Shown piece by piece: positions 1 through 8,261 of a stretch of DNA of 64,000 nt. Source of the DNA: JAVVHH01 sp965276815 (GTDB taxonomy: Bacteria; Pseudomonadota; Alphaproteobacteria; Acetobacterales; Acetobacteraceae). The stretch lies in NCBI GenBank assembly GCA_965276815.1, contig CBDIBE010000005.1, positions 124,001-188,000 on the forward strand. Reading direction: 5' to 3'. Below the pieces are notes generated by a model that did not search any database, was not told the DNA's origin, and worked only from the letters and a program-made list of their open reading frames with translations. Made by a program: the position numbers and the translations under genes. Each line of letters starts with the position of its first letter. The first letter of the stretch is position 1.

Positions 1-517
1 CAAACGCGACGAGCCCGACCGTGCCATCGGTCTGCCGCGACAGCACGCGCACCAGATTGGCGTCGCGCATCGGCGTCAGCGGATGGTCCTGCATCCCGCT
101 CTCACTGAGCAGCGCGCCGCCGACGAAGAGATGGCCCTGGTAGACGCTGCGCGCGTTGGCGGGAAACGCCGGGCAGGCGATGGCGAAACCGGCGTCGAGT
201 TCCGCGAGCAGCGCATCCGCGACCGGGCCGATATTGCCCCGATCGGTGCTGTCGAACGTCGAGCAATACTTGAAGAAAAACTGCCGGCACCCGGCGCCTT
301 GCAGCCAGGCGAGCGCCGCGAGGCTCTGCTGCACCGCCGCCTCCGGCGCAACGGTGCGCGATTTCAGCGCGACCACGATCGCGTCGGCGTCCGGCGCCGC
401 CTCGCCCGGCTCGGGCACGCCGATCACCTGCACGGTGCGCATGCCGCGGCCGACCAGCATCGACGCCAGATCGGTTGCACCCGTGAAGTCGTCCGCAATA
501 CACCCCAGCAGCGCCAT
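1..517 (-). CDS. otnK: 3-oxo-tetronate kinase (four-carbon acid sugar kinase), N-terminal part
   Basis: This is the N-terminal 172 codons of a gene that runs off the left edge. The translation begins MALLGCIADDFTGATDLASM and continues with FFKYCSTFDSTDRGNIGPVADAL, the hallmark substrate-binding segment of the DUF1537/OtnK family. These enzymes phosphorylate 3-oxo-tetronates in four-carbon sugar-acid catabolism. The ATG is preceded by GGAGGAAT lying over the stop codon of the upstream glycosyltransferase gene, so the two genes are translationally linked. The C-terminal nucleotide-binding half is outside the window, so the exact substrate class cannot be judged. Confidence 0.8.
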   Translation of the reverse strand, partial: MALLGCIADDFTGATDLASMLVGRGMRTVQVIGVPEPGEAAPDADAIVVALKSRTVAPEAAVQQSLAALAWLQGAGCRQFFFKYCSTFDSTDRGNIGPVADALLAELDAGFAIACPAFPANARSVYQGHLFVGGALLSESGMQDHPLTPMRDANLVRVLSRQTDGTVGLVAF

Positions 518-519
518 GG

Positions 520-1494
520 CTATTCCTCCACAAGTGCGGCGAATTCCCGCGCCTGCTGCGTCCAACTCGGCAAGGCCTGCCCGGCCTCCCATGCCGCCTG
601 CGCCATGTCGGCGCGCAGCGGATCGTCGAAAATGACCCGGCGCAGCGTCTTGCCGAAGGTGGCCGGGTCATCGAGCGCGCAGACCGCGCCGGATTCCGCG
701 GTCACGAACGCGCCGGATTCGCCGCCATCCGTGACCACCACCGGGATGCCGCGCCGCAACGCCTCAGCCACGCCGGCAGCGTAACCCTCCCAACGCGTCG
801 CCAGCGCAAACACCCCAGCCGACCGCCAGGCGTGCTCCAGGGCATTGGCGGTCGGATCGGCAAGCAACGTCGCCCGGTGCGACAGCCCGAGTTCCTCGAT
901 CAATGCGGCCAACTCGGCGGCGTGCGCGGGCTCGCGGCCGGAATCGCCGGCGATGATCAGCCGCCACGCGAGATCGGTCAGCCGCGACATCGCCTGCAGC
1001 AATCGGTCATGGCCCTTGCGCTTGGTGAGCACGCCGACCGCCAGCACGATGACTTCGCCTTCACTCGGCTCGTTTCGCGGCAGGTCCGGCGCCCCTGGCA
1101 GGACCGCGTCCGCCGACACGCCGAACTCGGCGCGGAGCCGTTCGGCCACCGGCCGGCTCGTGGCGACAACCCGGCGGAGCCGCGGCAGCATCGCGCACTC
1201 GGCCGCGAGCACCGCTTGGCGTGACGCCTCTTCCCGTGTGGCCGCGGCGGCGATATGGTGCACCAGCGCCACCGCGCCGGCTTCGGCCAGCGCGTCGAGC
1301 CGCGGCAGCAGCCGCGGCAGCAGCATCCCGTCGATAACCGGGCGCGCGCCTGCCGGCAGTTTCGGGTCGTCGCCTTCGATCAGATCGACCTGGTGGCCCA
1401 GGCCGCGCAGGGCAGGGACCATACGGTGAATGTAATCGGTGCCGCCGCCACCGCCGGTCTCGGCCGGGGTCGGCAGCGCGAAAGCCATATGCAT
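520..1494 (-). CDS. Glycosyltransferase family 4 (GT-B) protein
   Basis: This 324-residue GT-B glycosyltransferase has a glycine-rich N-terminal loop (TPAETGGGGGTDYIHRMVPAL), an inter-domain segment with nucleotide-sugar contacts (LAVGVLTKRKGHDRLLQA, about residues 172-189) and the GT4 E-x7-E motif in EGYAAGVAEALRRGIPVVV near residue 240. GT4 enzymes transfer a sugar from an activated donor with retention. Donor and acceptor cannot be read from sequence. It overlaps the ribosome-binding region of the otnK-like gene that follows. Two adjacent in-frame ATGs (codons 1 and 3) are possible starts. Confidence 0.75.
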   Translation of the reverse strand: MHMAFALPTPAETGGGGGTDYIHRMVPALRGLGHQVDLIEGDDPKLPAGARPVIDGMLLPRLLPRLDALAEAGAVALVHHIAAAATREEASRQAVLAAECAMLPRLRRVVATSRPVAERLRAEFGVSADAVLPGAPDLPRNEPSEGEVIVLAVGVLTKRKGHDRLLQAMSRLTDLAWRLIIAGDSGREPAHAAELAALIEELGLSHRATLLADPTANALEHAWRSAGVFALATRWEGYAAGVAEALRRGIPVVVTDGGESGAFVTAESGAVCALDDPATFGKTLRRVIFDDPLRADMAQAAWEAGQALPSWTQQAREFAALVEE

Positions 1495-1656
1495 CGGGCC
1501 GGGGTATCATGCGCGGCGCCCTGCGTCACCCAATGGCGGACCGGGGGCGGGAACAGTGATTACTTTATTGTCCGCGCATCTATGGATGGGGCTGCGACTT
1601 CGTGGTGACACCTGGGATGGTATTCGTGACACCGGGTTGACACCGCGCTTTGCACC

Positions 1657-1685
1657 TTGGCGGCGAACAAACTCGTGAGTATAAG
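1657..1685 (+). promoter_or_regulatory. Candidate sigma-70-type promoter of dksA
   Basis: TTGGCG at 1657-1662 and TATAAG at 1680-1685 are separated by 17 bases, and the ATG of dksA lies 43 bases downstream. A perfect TTGACA is also present at 1637-1642 but has no matching -10 at standard spacing. Sequence inspection only. Confidence 0.35.
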
Positions 1686-1728
1686 CCCGGCAACACCGCG
1701 AGGTGGCGGTGACAAAGGGATCGGCGTA

Positions 1729-2148
1729 ATGATGATCACACTGCCTCAGGACTATCGGCCTTCGGAGTCCGAGGAGTTCATGAACCCGATACAGACCGAG
1801 TATTTCCGTCAGAAGCTCTTGCGCTGGCGCGCCGAGCTTTTGCGCGAGGCAGATGGCACATTAGCCAGTCTTTCCTCAGCCGGCGGGATCCACGAGGCCG
1901 ATATTACCGACCGCGCCAGCGTCGAAACTGACCGGGCATTGGAGTTGCGGACCCGCGACCGCGCCCGCAAGCTGATCAACAAAATCGACCAAGCCCTCCT
2001 GCGGATCGACACTGGCAACTATGGCTTCTGTGAAGAGACCGCCGAGCCGATCGGCCTCAAGCGGCTCGAGGCGCGGCCGATCGCGACCATGTCGATCGAG
2101 GCGCAAGAGCGGCACGAGCGGATGGAGCGCGTCCACCGCGACGATTGA
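1729..2148 (+). CDS. dksA: RNA polymerase-binding transcription factor DksA
   Basis: This 139-residue DksA/TraR-family protein acts in the RNA polymerase secondary channel with ppGpp. The start MMITLPQDYRPSESEEFMNP matches the usual alphaproteobacterial N-terminus, so longer upstream extensions are unlikely. A coiled-coil core (EYFRQKLLRWRAELLREADGTL) is followed by DRASVETDRALELRTRDRARKLINKIDQAL and the C-terminal domain. Only one of the four classical zinc-finger cysteines is kept (GFCEET). The others are replaced (EPIG, TMSIEAQ), a state that I recall as common for alphaproteobacterial DksA and resembling zinc-independent DksA2 proteins. Confidence 0.92.
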   Translation: MMITLPQDYRPSESEEFMNPIQTEYFRQKLLRWRAELLREADGTLASLSSAGGIHEADITDRASVETDRALELRTRDRARKLINKIDQALLRIDTGNYGFCEETAEPIGLKRLEARPIATMSIEAQERHERMERVHRDD

Positions 2149-2215
2149 AACGCGCCCGCACATAAGCTAGGTGTCGGCTCAATCGGCCCAAAGAGGCCCA
2201 TTGGGAGGGAACACC

Positions 2216-3538
2216 ATGATCCGTCGCCGTACCCTGCTGGCCGCCTCTGCGGGCGCGCTCTGCGCCCCTGCGATCGTCGAACGCGCCAATGCCCAGAGTG
2301 CCTTCGACTGGAAGCAGGCGAAAGGCACCAAGCTCGAAGTCAACTTCGCCAAGTCGCCCCGCGGTGACGTCCTGCAAGCGCATCAAAAGGAGTTCGAGGA
2401 CCTCACCGGCATCAAGGTCGGCTCCGAGCAGATCCCCGAGCAGCAGCAGCGGCCGAAAGTGGCGATGGAAATGGCCTCCGGCCATCCAAGCTTCGACGTC
2501 GTCAACGTCGCCATGCACGTCCAGAAGCGCCTGATCGAGAAGGGCCGTTGGATGGAGGATCTGCGGCCGTTGATCGCCGACAAGAACCTGACCGCGCCCG
2601 GTCTCGACATGGAGGATTTCAGCCCGGCCACGATCCGCGCCGCGACCGGCCCCGACGGCAAGATCAACGTCCTGCCGATGAACCAGGACCTGTTCATCAT
2701 CTACTACAACAAGGCGATGTTCGACGCGGCGGGCCTCCAGGCGCCGAAAACCTACGACGAAATGATGGAGGCCGCGCACAAGCTCACCGACAAGAGCAAG
2801 GGCGTCTACGGCTTCACCGGCCGCGGCCTGAAGAACGCCAACGTCGTCCTCTACGACAACATCCTGCTCGGCTGGGACCAGGAGACCATCACCCCGGACG
2901 GCAAGACGCTGCTGACCGATACGCCGGCCGCGGTCGAGGCGGCGAAATGGTATCAGACGATCATGCGCGAGTGCGCGCCGCCGGGCTCAGTGGGTTTCAA
3001 CTGGAACGAGTGCCAGACGACGTTCAGCCAGGGCCGCGCCGCGATGTGGTGGGACGGGATCGGCTTCTCCGCCCCGCTGATCGACCCGACCAAGTCCCGC
3101 GTGGTGGGCAAGCTGGGCTTCGCGCCGGTGCCGATGGGCCCGAAATCGCAGAACTCCGCCACCTTCATCGACGGAATCGGCATTCCGGTGGGAGCGAACA
3201 ACAAAGTCGGCGCCTGGCTCTACCTGCAATGGTCGTGCAGCAAGGCAATGTTCCCGAACTGGCTGAAGGAGGGCGCCGGCACGCCGCCGCGTGCCAGCTC
3301 CTACAAGGATGCCGAGGTGATCAAGGAGAGCCATTTCCCGCAGGACTGGTTCGAAACGACGCTGACCAGCCTGCGGATCGCCCGCAGCGGCTTGCCGGAG
3401 ATCATCCCGGTGACGGAGTTCCGCGACACGATCGGCGTGGCGCTGACCAACATCGTCGGCGGCAGCGACCCGGCCACCGAGCTGAAGCGGGCCACCGACG
3501 CCTTCAAGCCGGTGCTGGCGAAGTCCAACGAGGCCTAG
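2216..3538 (+). CDS. ABC transporter extracellular substrate-binding protein (family 1)
   Basis: This 440-residue periplasmic binding protein starts MIRRRTLLAASAGALCAPAI, a twin-arginine-like signal peptide with cleavage expected after ANA. The ATG follows GGGAGG at 2203-2208. The body has the SBP family 1 layout (sugar/glycerol-3-phosphate type): FDVVNVAMHVQKRLIEKG, PMNQDLFIIYYNKAMFDAAG and FSQGRAAMWWDG. No permease or ATPase gene lies next to it, so it is an orphan receptor here. The ligand is not predictable beyond a probable sugar or polyol. Confidence 0.85.
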   Translation: MIRRRTLLAASAGALCAPAIVERANAQSAFDWKQAKGTKLEVNFAKSPRGDVLQAHQKEFEDLTGIKVGSEQIPEQQQRPKVAMEMASGHPSFDVVNVAMHVQKRLIEKGRWMEDLRPLIADKNLTAPGLDMEDFSPATIRAATGPDGKINVLPMNQDLFIIYYNKAMFDAAGLQAPKTYDEMMEAAHKLTDKSKGVYGFTGRGLKNANVVLYDNILLGWDQETITPDGKTLLTDTPAAVEAAKWYQTIMRECAPPGSVGFNWNECQTTFSQGRAAMWWDGIGFSAPLIDPTKSRVVGKLGFAPVPMGPKSQNSATFIDGIGIPVGANNKVGAWLYLQWSCSKAMFPNWLKEGAGTPPRASSYKDAEVIKESHFPQDWFETTLTSLRIARSGLPEIIPVTEFRDTIGVALTNIVGGSDPATELKRATDAFKPVLAKSNEA

Positions 3539-3586
3539 TGGCCTGCCCCAGAAATCGCCAGCGAATTTCTGGGATGAGCAGGCCAG
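3539..3586. repeat. Long two-step inverted repeat after the binding-protein gene
   Basis: Immediately after the stop codon, GGCCTGC pairs with GCAGGCC (outer stem) and CCAGAAAT pairs with ATTTCTGG (inner stem), around a 9-base loop. It could end transcription, though no T-run follows, or be a dispersed palindrome. Confidence 0.5.
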
Positions 3587-3604
3587 TAAACCATTGATTT
3601 CCTT

Positions 3605-3652
3605 GTGTCCCACGGTAATCTGAAATCCGTTGGACTTCAGATTAGGGACACT
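3605..3652. repeat. Second inverted repeat with GTGTCCC/GGGACAC ends
   Basis: GTGTCCC-ACGG-TAATCTGAA-A-TCC on the left pairs with GGA-CT-TCAGATTA-GGGACAC on the right, interrupted by a small bulge. It lies 19 bases beyond the first hairpin. Its GTGTCCC end recalls the GGGACA-containing repeats near 30 kb and 31.3 kb, but the inner sequence differs. Confidence 0.45.
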
Positions 3653-3660
3653 AGGCCGGC

Positions 3661-4524
3661 GTGGATCACGCGACTGTCGAGGCGAATGGTGGCCGGTTCC
3701 ACGTGGCGAGCGTCGGCCAGGGCCCGGCGCTCCTCTTGCTGCACGGCTGGCCGGAGTTCTGGCTGACTTGGGAGCCGGTGATGACCCGGCTGGCCAGCGC
3801 CCACCGCCTCATCGCGCCCGACTTGCGCGGCTTCGGCGACAGCAGCAAGCCACCGGGTCCCTGGGGCGCGGCGGAGCACGCGGCCGACATGCTCGCGCTG
3901 TTGGATCGGCTCGGGGTAGGCCGCGTCGGCGTGGTCGGGCACGACGTCGGCGGCGCGGTGATGCAGGCCTTGGCGCGCGCCGCGCCCGACCGCTTCACCG
4001 GGCTGTTCTTCTTCGACTTCGTCTATCCCGGGATCGGCTCGCGCATGGGCACGCCGGACCGCCTCAACGAGATCTGGTATCAGTCATTCCACCAGATGGA
4101 CTTCGCACCGTCCCTGCTCGGAAGCTCGCGCGAGGCGTGCCGCCTGTATCTCGGCCACATCCTGCGCCACTGGTCCCACCGCAAGGCCGCGTTTGGCGAC
4201 GACGTGCTCGACGCTTTCGTCGACAACTTCCTCAAACCGGGCAATCTGGCCGGCGGCTTCGCCTATTATCGCGCCGCGCATCAGGGCCGCGTGGCGATGA
4301 TCGCAGGCACGGCGCCCGCGCTGCCCCCGATCGAAATCCCCACCTGCATTCGCTGGGCGGAGCACGACCCGTTATTTCCCTACGCCTGGACGGACCGTCT
4401 GGGCGAGACCTTCAGCGATCTCGATCTCGACAGCTTCCGCGGCGTCGGCCATTTCCCGCATCGCGAAAATCCCGACCGGGCCGCCAGCGAAATCGCCGGC
4501 TTCTTCGCCCAACGGCGCTCATAA
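3661..4524 (+). CDS. Alpha/beta hydrolase (haloacetate dehalogenase/epoxide hydrolase-like)
   Basis: This 287-residue alpha/beta-hydrolase starts at GTG. HGWP near residues 28-31 forms the oxyanion region. The nucleophile elbow is GHDVGG with Asp95, as in haloalkane/haloacetate dehalogenases and epoxide hydrolases rather than Ser esterases. A late acid segment (RWAEHDPLFPYAW) and a catalytic His in GVGHFPHRENP complete the triad. It probably hydrolyses an epoxide or carbon-halogen bond through an aspartyl ester. The substrate is unknown. It is transcribed alone, with palindromes on both sides. Confidence 0.8.
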   Translation: MDHATVEANGGRFHVASVGQGPALLLLHGWPEFWLTWEPVMTRLASAHRLIAPDLRGFGDSSKPPGPWGAAEHAADMLALLDRLGVGRVGVVGHDVGGAVMQALARAAPDRFTGLFFFDFVYPGIGSRMGTPDRLNEIWYQSFHQMDFAPSLLGSSREACRLYLGHILRHWSHRKAAFGDDVLDAFVDNFLKPGNLAGGFAYYRAAHQGRVAMIAGTAPALPPIEIPTCIRWAEHDPLFPYAWTDRLGETFSDLDLDSFRGVGHFPHRENPDRAASEIAGFFAQRRS

Positions 4525-4526
4525 CC

Positions 4527-4550
4527 CGGCCGGCCGTATCACGCCGGCCG
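4527..4550 (+). terminator. Hairpin after the alpha/beta-hydrolase gene
   Basis: CGGCCGGC at 4527-4534 pairs perfectly with GCCGGCCG at 4543-4550 around an 8-base loop, starting two bases after the stop codon. There is no T-run, so Rho-independent function is uncertain. Confidence 0.4.
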
Positions 4551-4619
4551 CCTCCGTGCAGTGCTCTCGATATTCGGCAGCCACGCCTGGCCTGCCGTGA
4601 CCGAGTGATGCCGGGCGGC

Positions 4620-4747
4620 CGCGAGTTTCGCCGGCAGCCGCGCGTGGCCGTTACCGCGCGATGCGCTACGACAACCCGGCCGCCTTCACCACCATGTTCA
4701 AGCGCTTGCTCGGGGTTCCGCCGCGCAGCTACCTGCCCCAGGCATGA
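4620..4747 (+). pseudogene. Relic of an AraC-family regulator (C-terminal helix-turn-helix)
   Basis: Reading to the stop at 4745-4747 gives MRYDNPAAFTTMFKRLLGVP and then PRSYLPQA, the second helix-turn-helix of AraC/XylS regulators (usual form GYDNPSAFTTMFKRALGVPP). Just upstream the match jumps to another frame (VAVTAR), indicating at least one frameshift, and no N-terminal domain is recognisable before it. It is a decayed 3' end of an AraC gene, not a functional product. Confidence 0.6.
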
Positions 4748-4751
4748 GGCC

Positions 4752-5027
4752 CTAGTTCTGCGGTGGCAGCGGCGTCCGCGGTGAGGGCGCCGGCGCACCG
4801 GGCGCGCCCTGCAGGATCACCCCGCCGCCGTTATAGGCGCGGTTCGCCTGCGGCGTGAACGGGCCCACATCGACCGGCCGTTCCGGATTCGACGTCGCCG
4901 CCGGCCGATGCGGCCGCGGATGCACCACCGAGCGGTGGTGCGGCGGCGGCGCGGCGGGCGCTGTTTGCGCGAGCGCCGGGCCGGCGAACAACACGGCGCC
5001 CAGCGCGGCGGCAGCAACTCGGTGCAT
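4752..5027 (-). CDS. Small secreted proline-rich protein, function unknown
   Basis: A 91-residue protein is predicted when the start is placed at the ATG preceded by AAAGGATA. The N-terminus MHRVAAAALGAVLFAGPALA is a clear Sec signal peptide. The mature part is low-complexity and rich in Pro, His and Arg, with a C-terminal segment NRAYNGGGVILQGAPGAPAP. No known domain was recognised. A longer in-frame version from 5150 exists but would bury the signal peptide. Confidence 0.6.
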   Translation of the reverse strand: MHRVAAAALGAVLFAGPALAQTAPAAPPPHHRSVVHPRPHRPAATSNPERPVDVGPFTPQANRAYNGGGVILQGAPGAPAPSPRTPLPPQN

Positions 5028-5183
5028 TGCAGTATCCTTTTCCCGCGGCATCGTTGAACTCTGCCGCCAAACAGCATCCTCGCCAAGCGCAATCGACCAG
5101 AATCGGCCCGGTGACTTTCCTACCAGAGTGTGGAACTCTGTGATCGGCATATAACATAGTGCCGTAAAGGGAAGGAAACGTTA

Positions 5184-6584
5184 ATGCCCGACGTGATCGC
5201 AAGTCAGGCCTCGGCTGCGTCGGTACTCGCCCGGCTCGACCGGCTTCCGACCACGCGCTCGATGTGGGTCCTCGTCACCTTGCTCTCGCTCGGGGGCGCC
5301 TTCGAGTTCTACGACCTGTTCATGACTGCCTACATCATCCCCGGCCTCGTCAAGGCGGGGCTGCTGACCGGCGTCAGCGTCGGCATCTTCATCGGCCCGG
5401 CGCTGTTCGTCGCCGCCACCTTCACCGGCCTGTTCATCGGCACCTTCGTGTTCGGCTTCGTCGCCGACAAATACGGCCGCCGCTCGATCTTCACCTTCTC
5501 GCTGCTGTTCTATTGCGCCGCCACGCTGGTCATGGCCTTCCAAAACAGCGGTTTCGGCGTCTGCCTCTGGCGCTTGATCGCCGGCATCGGCATCGGCGTC
5601 GAGCTGGTGACTATTGATACCTACATCGCCGAGCTGGTCCCCAAGCACGTCCGCGGCCGCGCCTTCGCCTACAACCAGGTGATCCAATTCGCCGTGGTCC
5701 CGGTCGTCGCACTCCTGTCCTACCTGCTGGTGCCCCAGTCGCCGTTCGGCTGGGATGGCTGGCGCTGGGTCGTCCTGATCGGCTCCATCGGCGCACTATT
5801 CGTCTGGTTCATCCGCCGTGCCGTGCCGGAAAGCCCCCGCTGGCTGCTCCAGCAAGGACGGGTCGCCGAAGCCGAGGCGATCACCGAGCAGATCGAGGCA
5901 AAGGTGAAGGCGGACCTGAACGGGGCGCCGCTGCCGGCGCCGGCAGCACACGCGGTGGAGCGCGCCGAAGCGCCGGGCAGCTTCGCCGAGATCTGGTCGC
6001 CCGAGTATCGGTCGCGGACCATCATGCTGATGGTCTTCCAATTCTTCCAGACCTTCGGCTTCTATGGCTTCGCCGCCTGGGTGCCGACCCTGATCGCCAG
6101 CCAACTCCACATCAACCTCTCCGGAAGCCTGCTCTATTCCTTCATCATCGCCATCGCCGCCCCGTTCGGCCCGCTGCTGGCGATGAGCTTCGCCGACAAG
6201 TTCGAGCGCAAATGGCAGCTCGTCGGCGCGGCCATCGGCATCGGCGTGTTCGGGGTGCTGTTCTCCTTCCAGACCACGATCTTCATGCTCATCGTCTTCG
6301 GCGTGCTGATCACGCTGAGCAACAACATCCTGTCCAACACCTTCCACGGCTATCAGTCCGAGCTGTTCCCCACCCGCGTGCGCGCCCGCGCGGTGGGCTT
6401 CACCTACTCGTTCAGCCGGATCAGCACGGTCTTCGCGAGCTTCATCATCGGCTTCTTCCTGCAGACTGCCGGGACCAAGGGCGTCTTCGGCCTGATCGCC
6501 TTTGCGATGCTGATGGTCGTGCTCTCCATCGGCATCTTCGGCCCGCCCACCAACCGCCGCGAGCTCGAGCAGATCTCCCACTAA
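5184..6584 (+). CDS. MFS transporter (sugar/aromatic-acid type)
   Basis: This 466-residue major facilitator has about 12 transmembrane segments. The loop 2-3 motif is DKYGRRS (near residue 92). PESPRWLLQQGR after helix 6 is the sugar-porter/metabolite-H+ symporter signature. The N-terminus GGAFEFYDLFMTAYIIPGL resembles carriers for organic or aromatic acids. The start is supported by GGGAAGGAAA upstream. It is a single gene ending in a repeat shared with other convergent junctions. The substrate is unknown. Confidence 0.85.
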   Translation: MPDVIASQASAASVLARLDRLPTTRSMWVLVTLLSLGGAFEFYDLFMTAYIIPGLVKAGLLTGVSVGIFIGPALFVAATFTGLFIGTFVFGFVADKYGRRSIFTFSLLFYCAATLVMAFQNSGFGVCLWRLIAGIGIGVELVTIDTYIAELVPKHVRGRAFAYNQVIQFAVVPVVALLSYLLVPQSPFGWDGWRWVVLIGSIGALFVWFIRRAVPESPRWLLQQGRVAEAEAITEQIEAKVKADLNGAPLPAPAAHAVERAEAPGSFAEIWSPEYRSRTIMLMVFQFFQTFGFYGFAAWVPTLIASQLHINLSGSLLYSFIIAIAAPFGPLLAMSFADKFERKWQLVGAAIGIGVFGVLFSFQTTIFMLIVFGVLITLSNNILSNTFHGYQSELFPTRVRARAVGFTYSFSRISTVFASFIIGFFLQTAGTKGVFGLIAFAMLMVVLSIGIFGPPTNRRELEQISH

Positions 6585-6606
6585 CGCACCCCGCGCCCTC
6601 CTCGAA

Positions 6607-6675
6607 AGCCCTCTCCCTCCGGGAGAGGCCCCCTTCGGGAGAGGCCCCCCTCCGGGAGAGGGTTGGGTGAGGGTA
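6607..6675. repeat. Dispersed repeat family B, expanded copy
   Basis: CCCTCTCCCTCCGGGAGAGG is followed by two further CGGGAGAGG units and TGGGTGAGGG. It lies between the convergent MFS genes. Other copies are at 28890, 35048 and 42582. The GC-rich arms can form a stem, so a bidirectional terminator role is possible. Confidence 0.7.
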
Positions 6676-6704
6676 GTTCAGCACGAGCCCGATGCCGGCG
6701 GCGG

Positions 6705-8261
6705 TCAGTGTCCGCCGCCGCCAGCCCCGGCCTGGGCGCGCGACAGGAACGCCACCCCCAGCAGGCTCGCCGTCAGCCCGGCGCCGATCAGCAAAAAACA
6801 ATCCGCATAGCCCATCACCGTCGCCTGCGTCCGGACCTGCGCCGCAAGCCGCGCCAACGCCTGGTCCGAGCCGACGATCTGCCCCATCTGCTGCAGCCGC
6901 TCCGCCAGCAGCAGTGAGTTCTGCGTGATCCGCTCGGCGATCGCCGAGAAGTGCCAGTGCTCCCGGTGCTCGGCCGCCGTCGCCAGCATCGCGATCCCGA
7001 AACTGCCGCCCAAATTGCGCATCATGTTGAACAGCGCGCTCGCCGCCCCCGCCTGCGCCGGCATGATCCCCACCGTCGCCATCTGCGACAGCGGCGAAAT
7101 GATGAAAGGCTGCCCCAGCGCCCGCACCAGCTGCGACCATTTGAGCTGATCGATCCCGGTATCCGCCGTCATCGTATACCCATTAAGCAGACAGCTCGCG
7201 GCGAACAGCGCGAGGCCGAACCCGAGCACGATCCGGCTGTCGATATACCGCATGATGAATGGCAGAAACGGCAGGATCGCCAGCTGCGGCAGCCCCATCC
7301 ACATCTGCACCATGCCGATCTGGAACGCGTCATATCCCTGAACTTGTTGCAAATACAGCGGAAGGATGTAGATCGAGCCATAGAGCGCGAGCCCGCTGAG
7401 GAAGTTCACCGCGCAGGCTACGGCGAGCGACCGCTTGCGCAGCAGGCGCAGATCGATGAACGGCTCGCGCCGCGTCAGCTCGATCGCAAAGAAGCCGACC
7501 AGCGCCACCCCCGAGATCACCGCGCACGTGAATATGGTGTTGTCGCCGAACCAGTCCTTCCGCTGACCCTCCTCGAGCACGTATTCCAGGCAGCCGAGCC
7601 CAAGCGCCATGCAGGCGATGCCGCCCCAATCGCCGCCGCGCAGCCGCTCGAGCCGCATTGGCTGCCCGTCGAGCCCCCAGGCAATCATCGCGATCAGCGC
7701 CGCCCCAGGGAACAGGTTGATGTAAAAAATCCAGTGCCAGTTATAGGTGTCGGTCAGCCAGCCGCCGATGGTCGGCCCGATCGCCGGGGCGAAGGTGACG
7801 GTGAGCCCGAAAATCGCGCCGGCGATCGAACGCTGCGCCGCCGGGATACGGATCAGCATGATGGTGAAACAGGTTGGGATCAGCACGCCGCCGGTAAAAC
7901 CCTGGCCGATGCGGAACAGGATCATCTCGTTCAGGCTCGTCGCCGTCCCGCACAGGACGGAAAACACCAGGAACAGCGACGCGTTGACGATCAGGTAGCG
8001 CCGCAAGCCAAATACGCCGCCAAGCCAGCCGGTTAACGGAATGACAATGATTTCGGCGATAAGGTAGCCGGTGCTGATCCAGCTCCCCTCGTCGAGGCTG
8101 GCGCCGAGCGTGCCCTGAATGTCGGCCAGGCTGCTATTCGTGATCTGGATATCCAGCACCGCCATGAACGCGCCGAGCGACCCGCCGAGGAAGGCGATCC
8201 AGTCGCGCAGGCTCGCCTTGGTGCGGGGCGCCGCGCTGGCCGTGGCCAGCGCGGCGCTCAT
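6705..8261 (-). CDS. emrB: DHA2-family multidrug efflux MFS permease (EmrB-like)
   Basis: This 518-residue, roughly 14-helix DHA2 transporter has DIQITNSSLADIQGTLGASL with EGSWISTGYLIAEIIVIPLTGWL in helices 1-2 and the antiporter motif region GLTVTFAPAIGPTIGGWLTD in helix 5, all diagnostic of EmrB/QacA. It would work with the HlyD-type adaptor encoded just upstream to expel drugs across both membranes. Its ATG overlaps the adaptor stop by four bases. No outer-membrane factor gene is adjacent. Confidence 0.92.
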   Translation of the reverse strand: MSAALATASAAPRTKASLRDWIAFLGGSLGAFMAVLDIQITNSSLADIQGTLGASLDEGSWISTGYLIAEIIVIPLTGWLGGVFGLRRYLIVNASLFLVFSVLCGTATSLNEMILFRIGQGFTGGVLIPTCFTIMLIRIPAAQRSIAGAIFGLTVTFAPAIGPTIGGWLTDTYNWHWIFYINLFPGAALIAMIAWGLDGQPMRLERLRGGDWGGIACMALGLGCLEYVLEEGQRKDWFGDNTIFTCAVISGVALVGFFAIELTRREPFIDLRLLRKRSLAVACAVNFLSGLALYGSIYILPLYLQQVQGYDAFQIGMVQMWMGLPQLAILPFLPFIMRYIDSRIVLGFGLALFAASCLLNGYTMTADTGIDQLKWSQLVRALGQPFIISPLSQMATVGIMPAQAGAASALFNMMRNLGGSFGIAMLATAAEHREHWHFSAIAERITQNSLLLAERLQQMGQIVGSDQALARLAAQVRTQATVMGYADCFLLIGAGLTASLLGVAFLSRAQAGAGGGGH

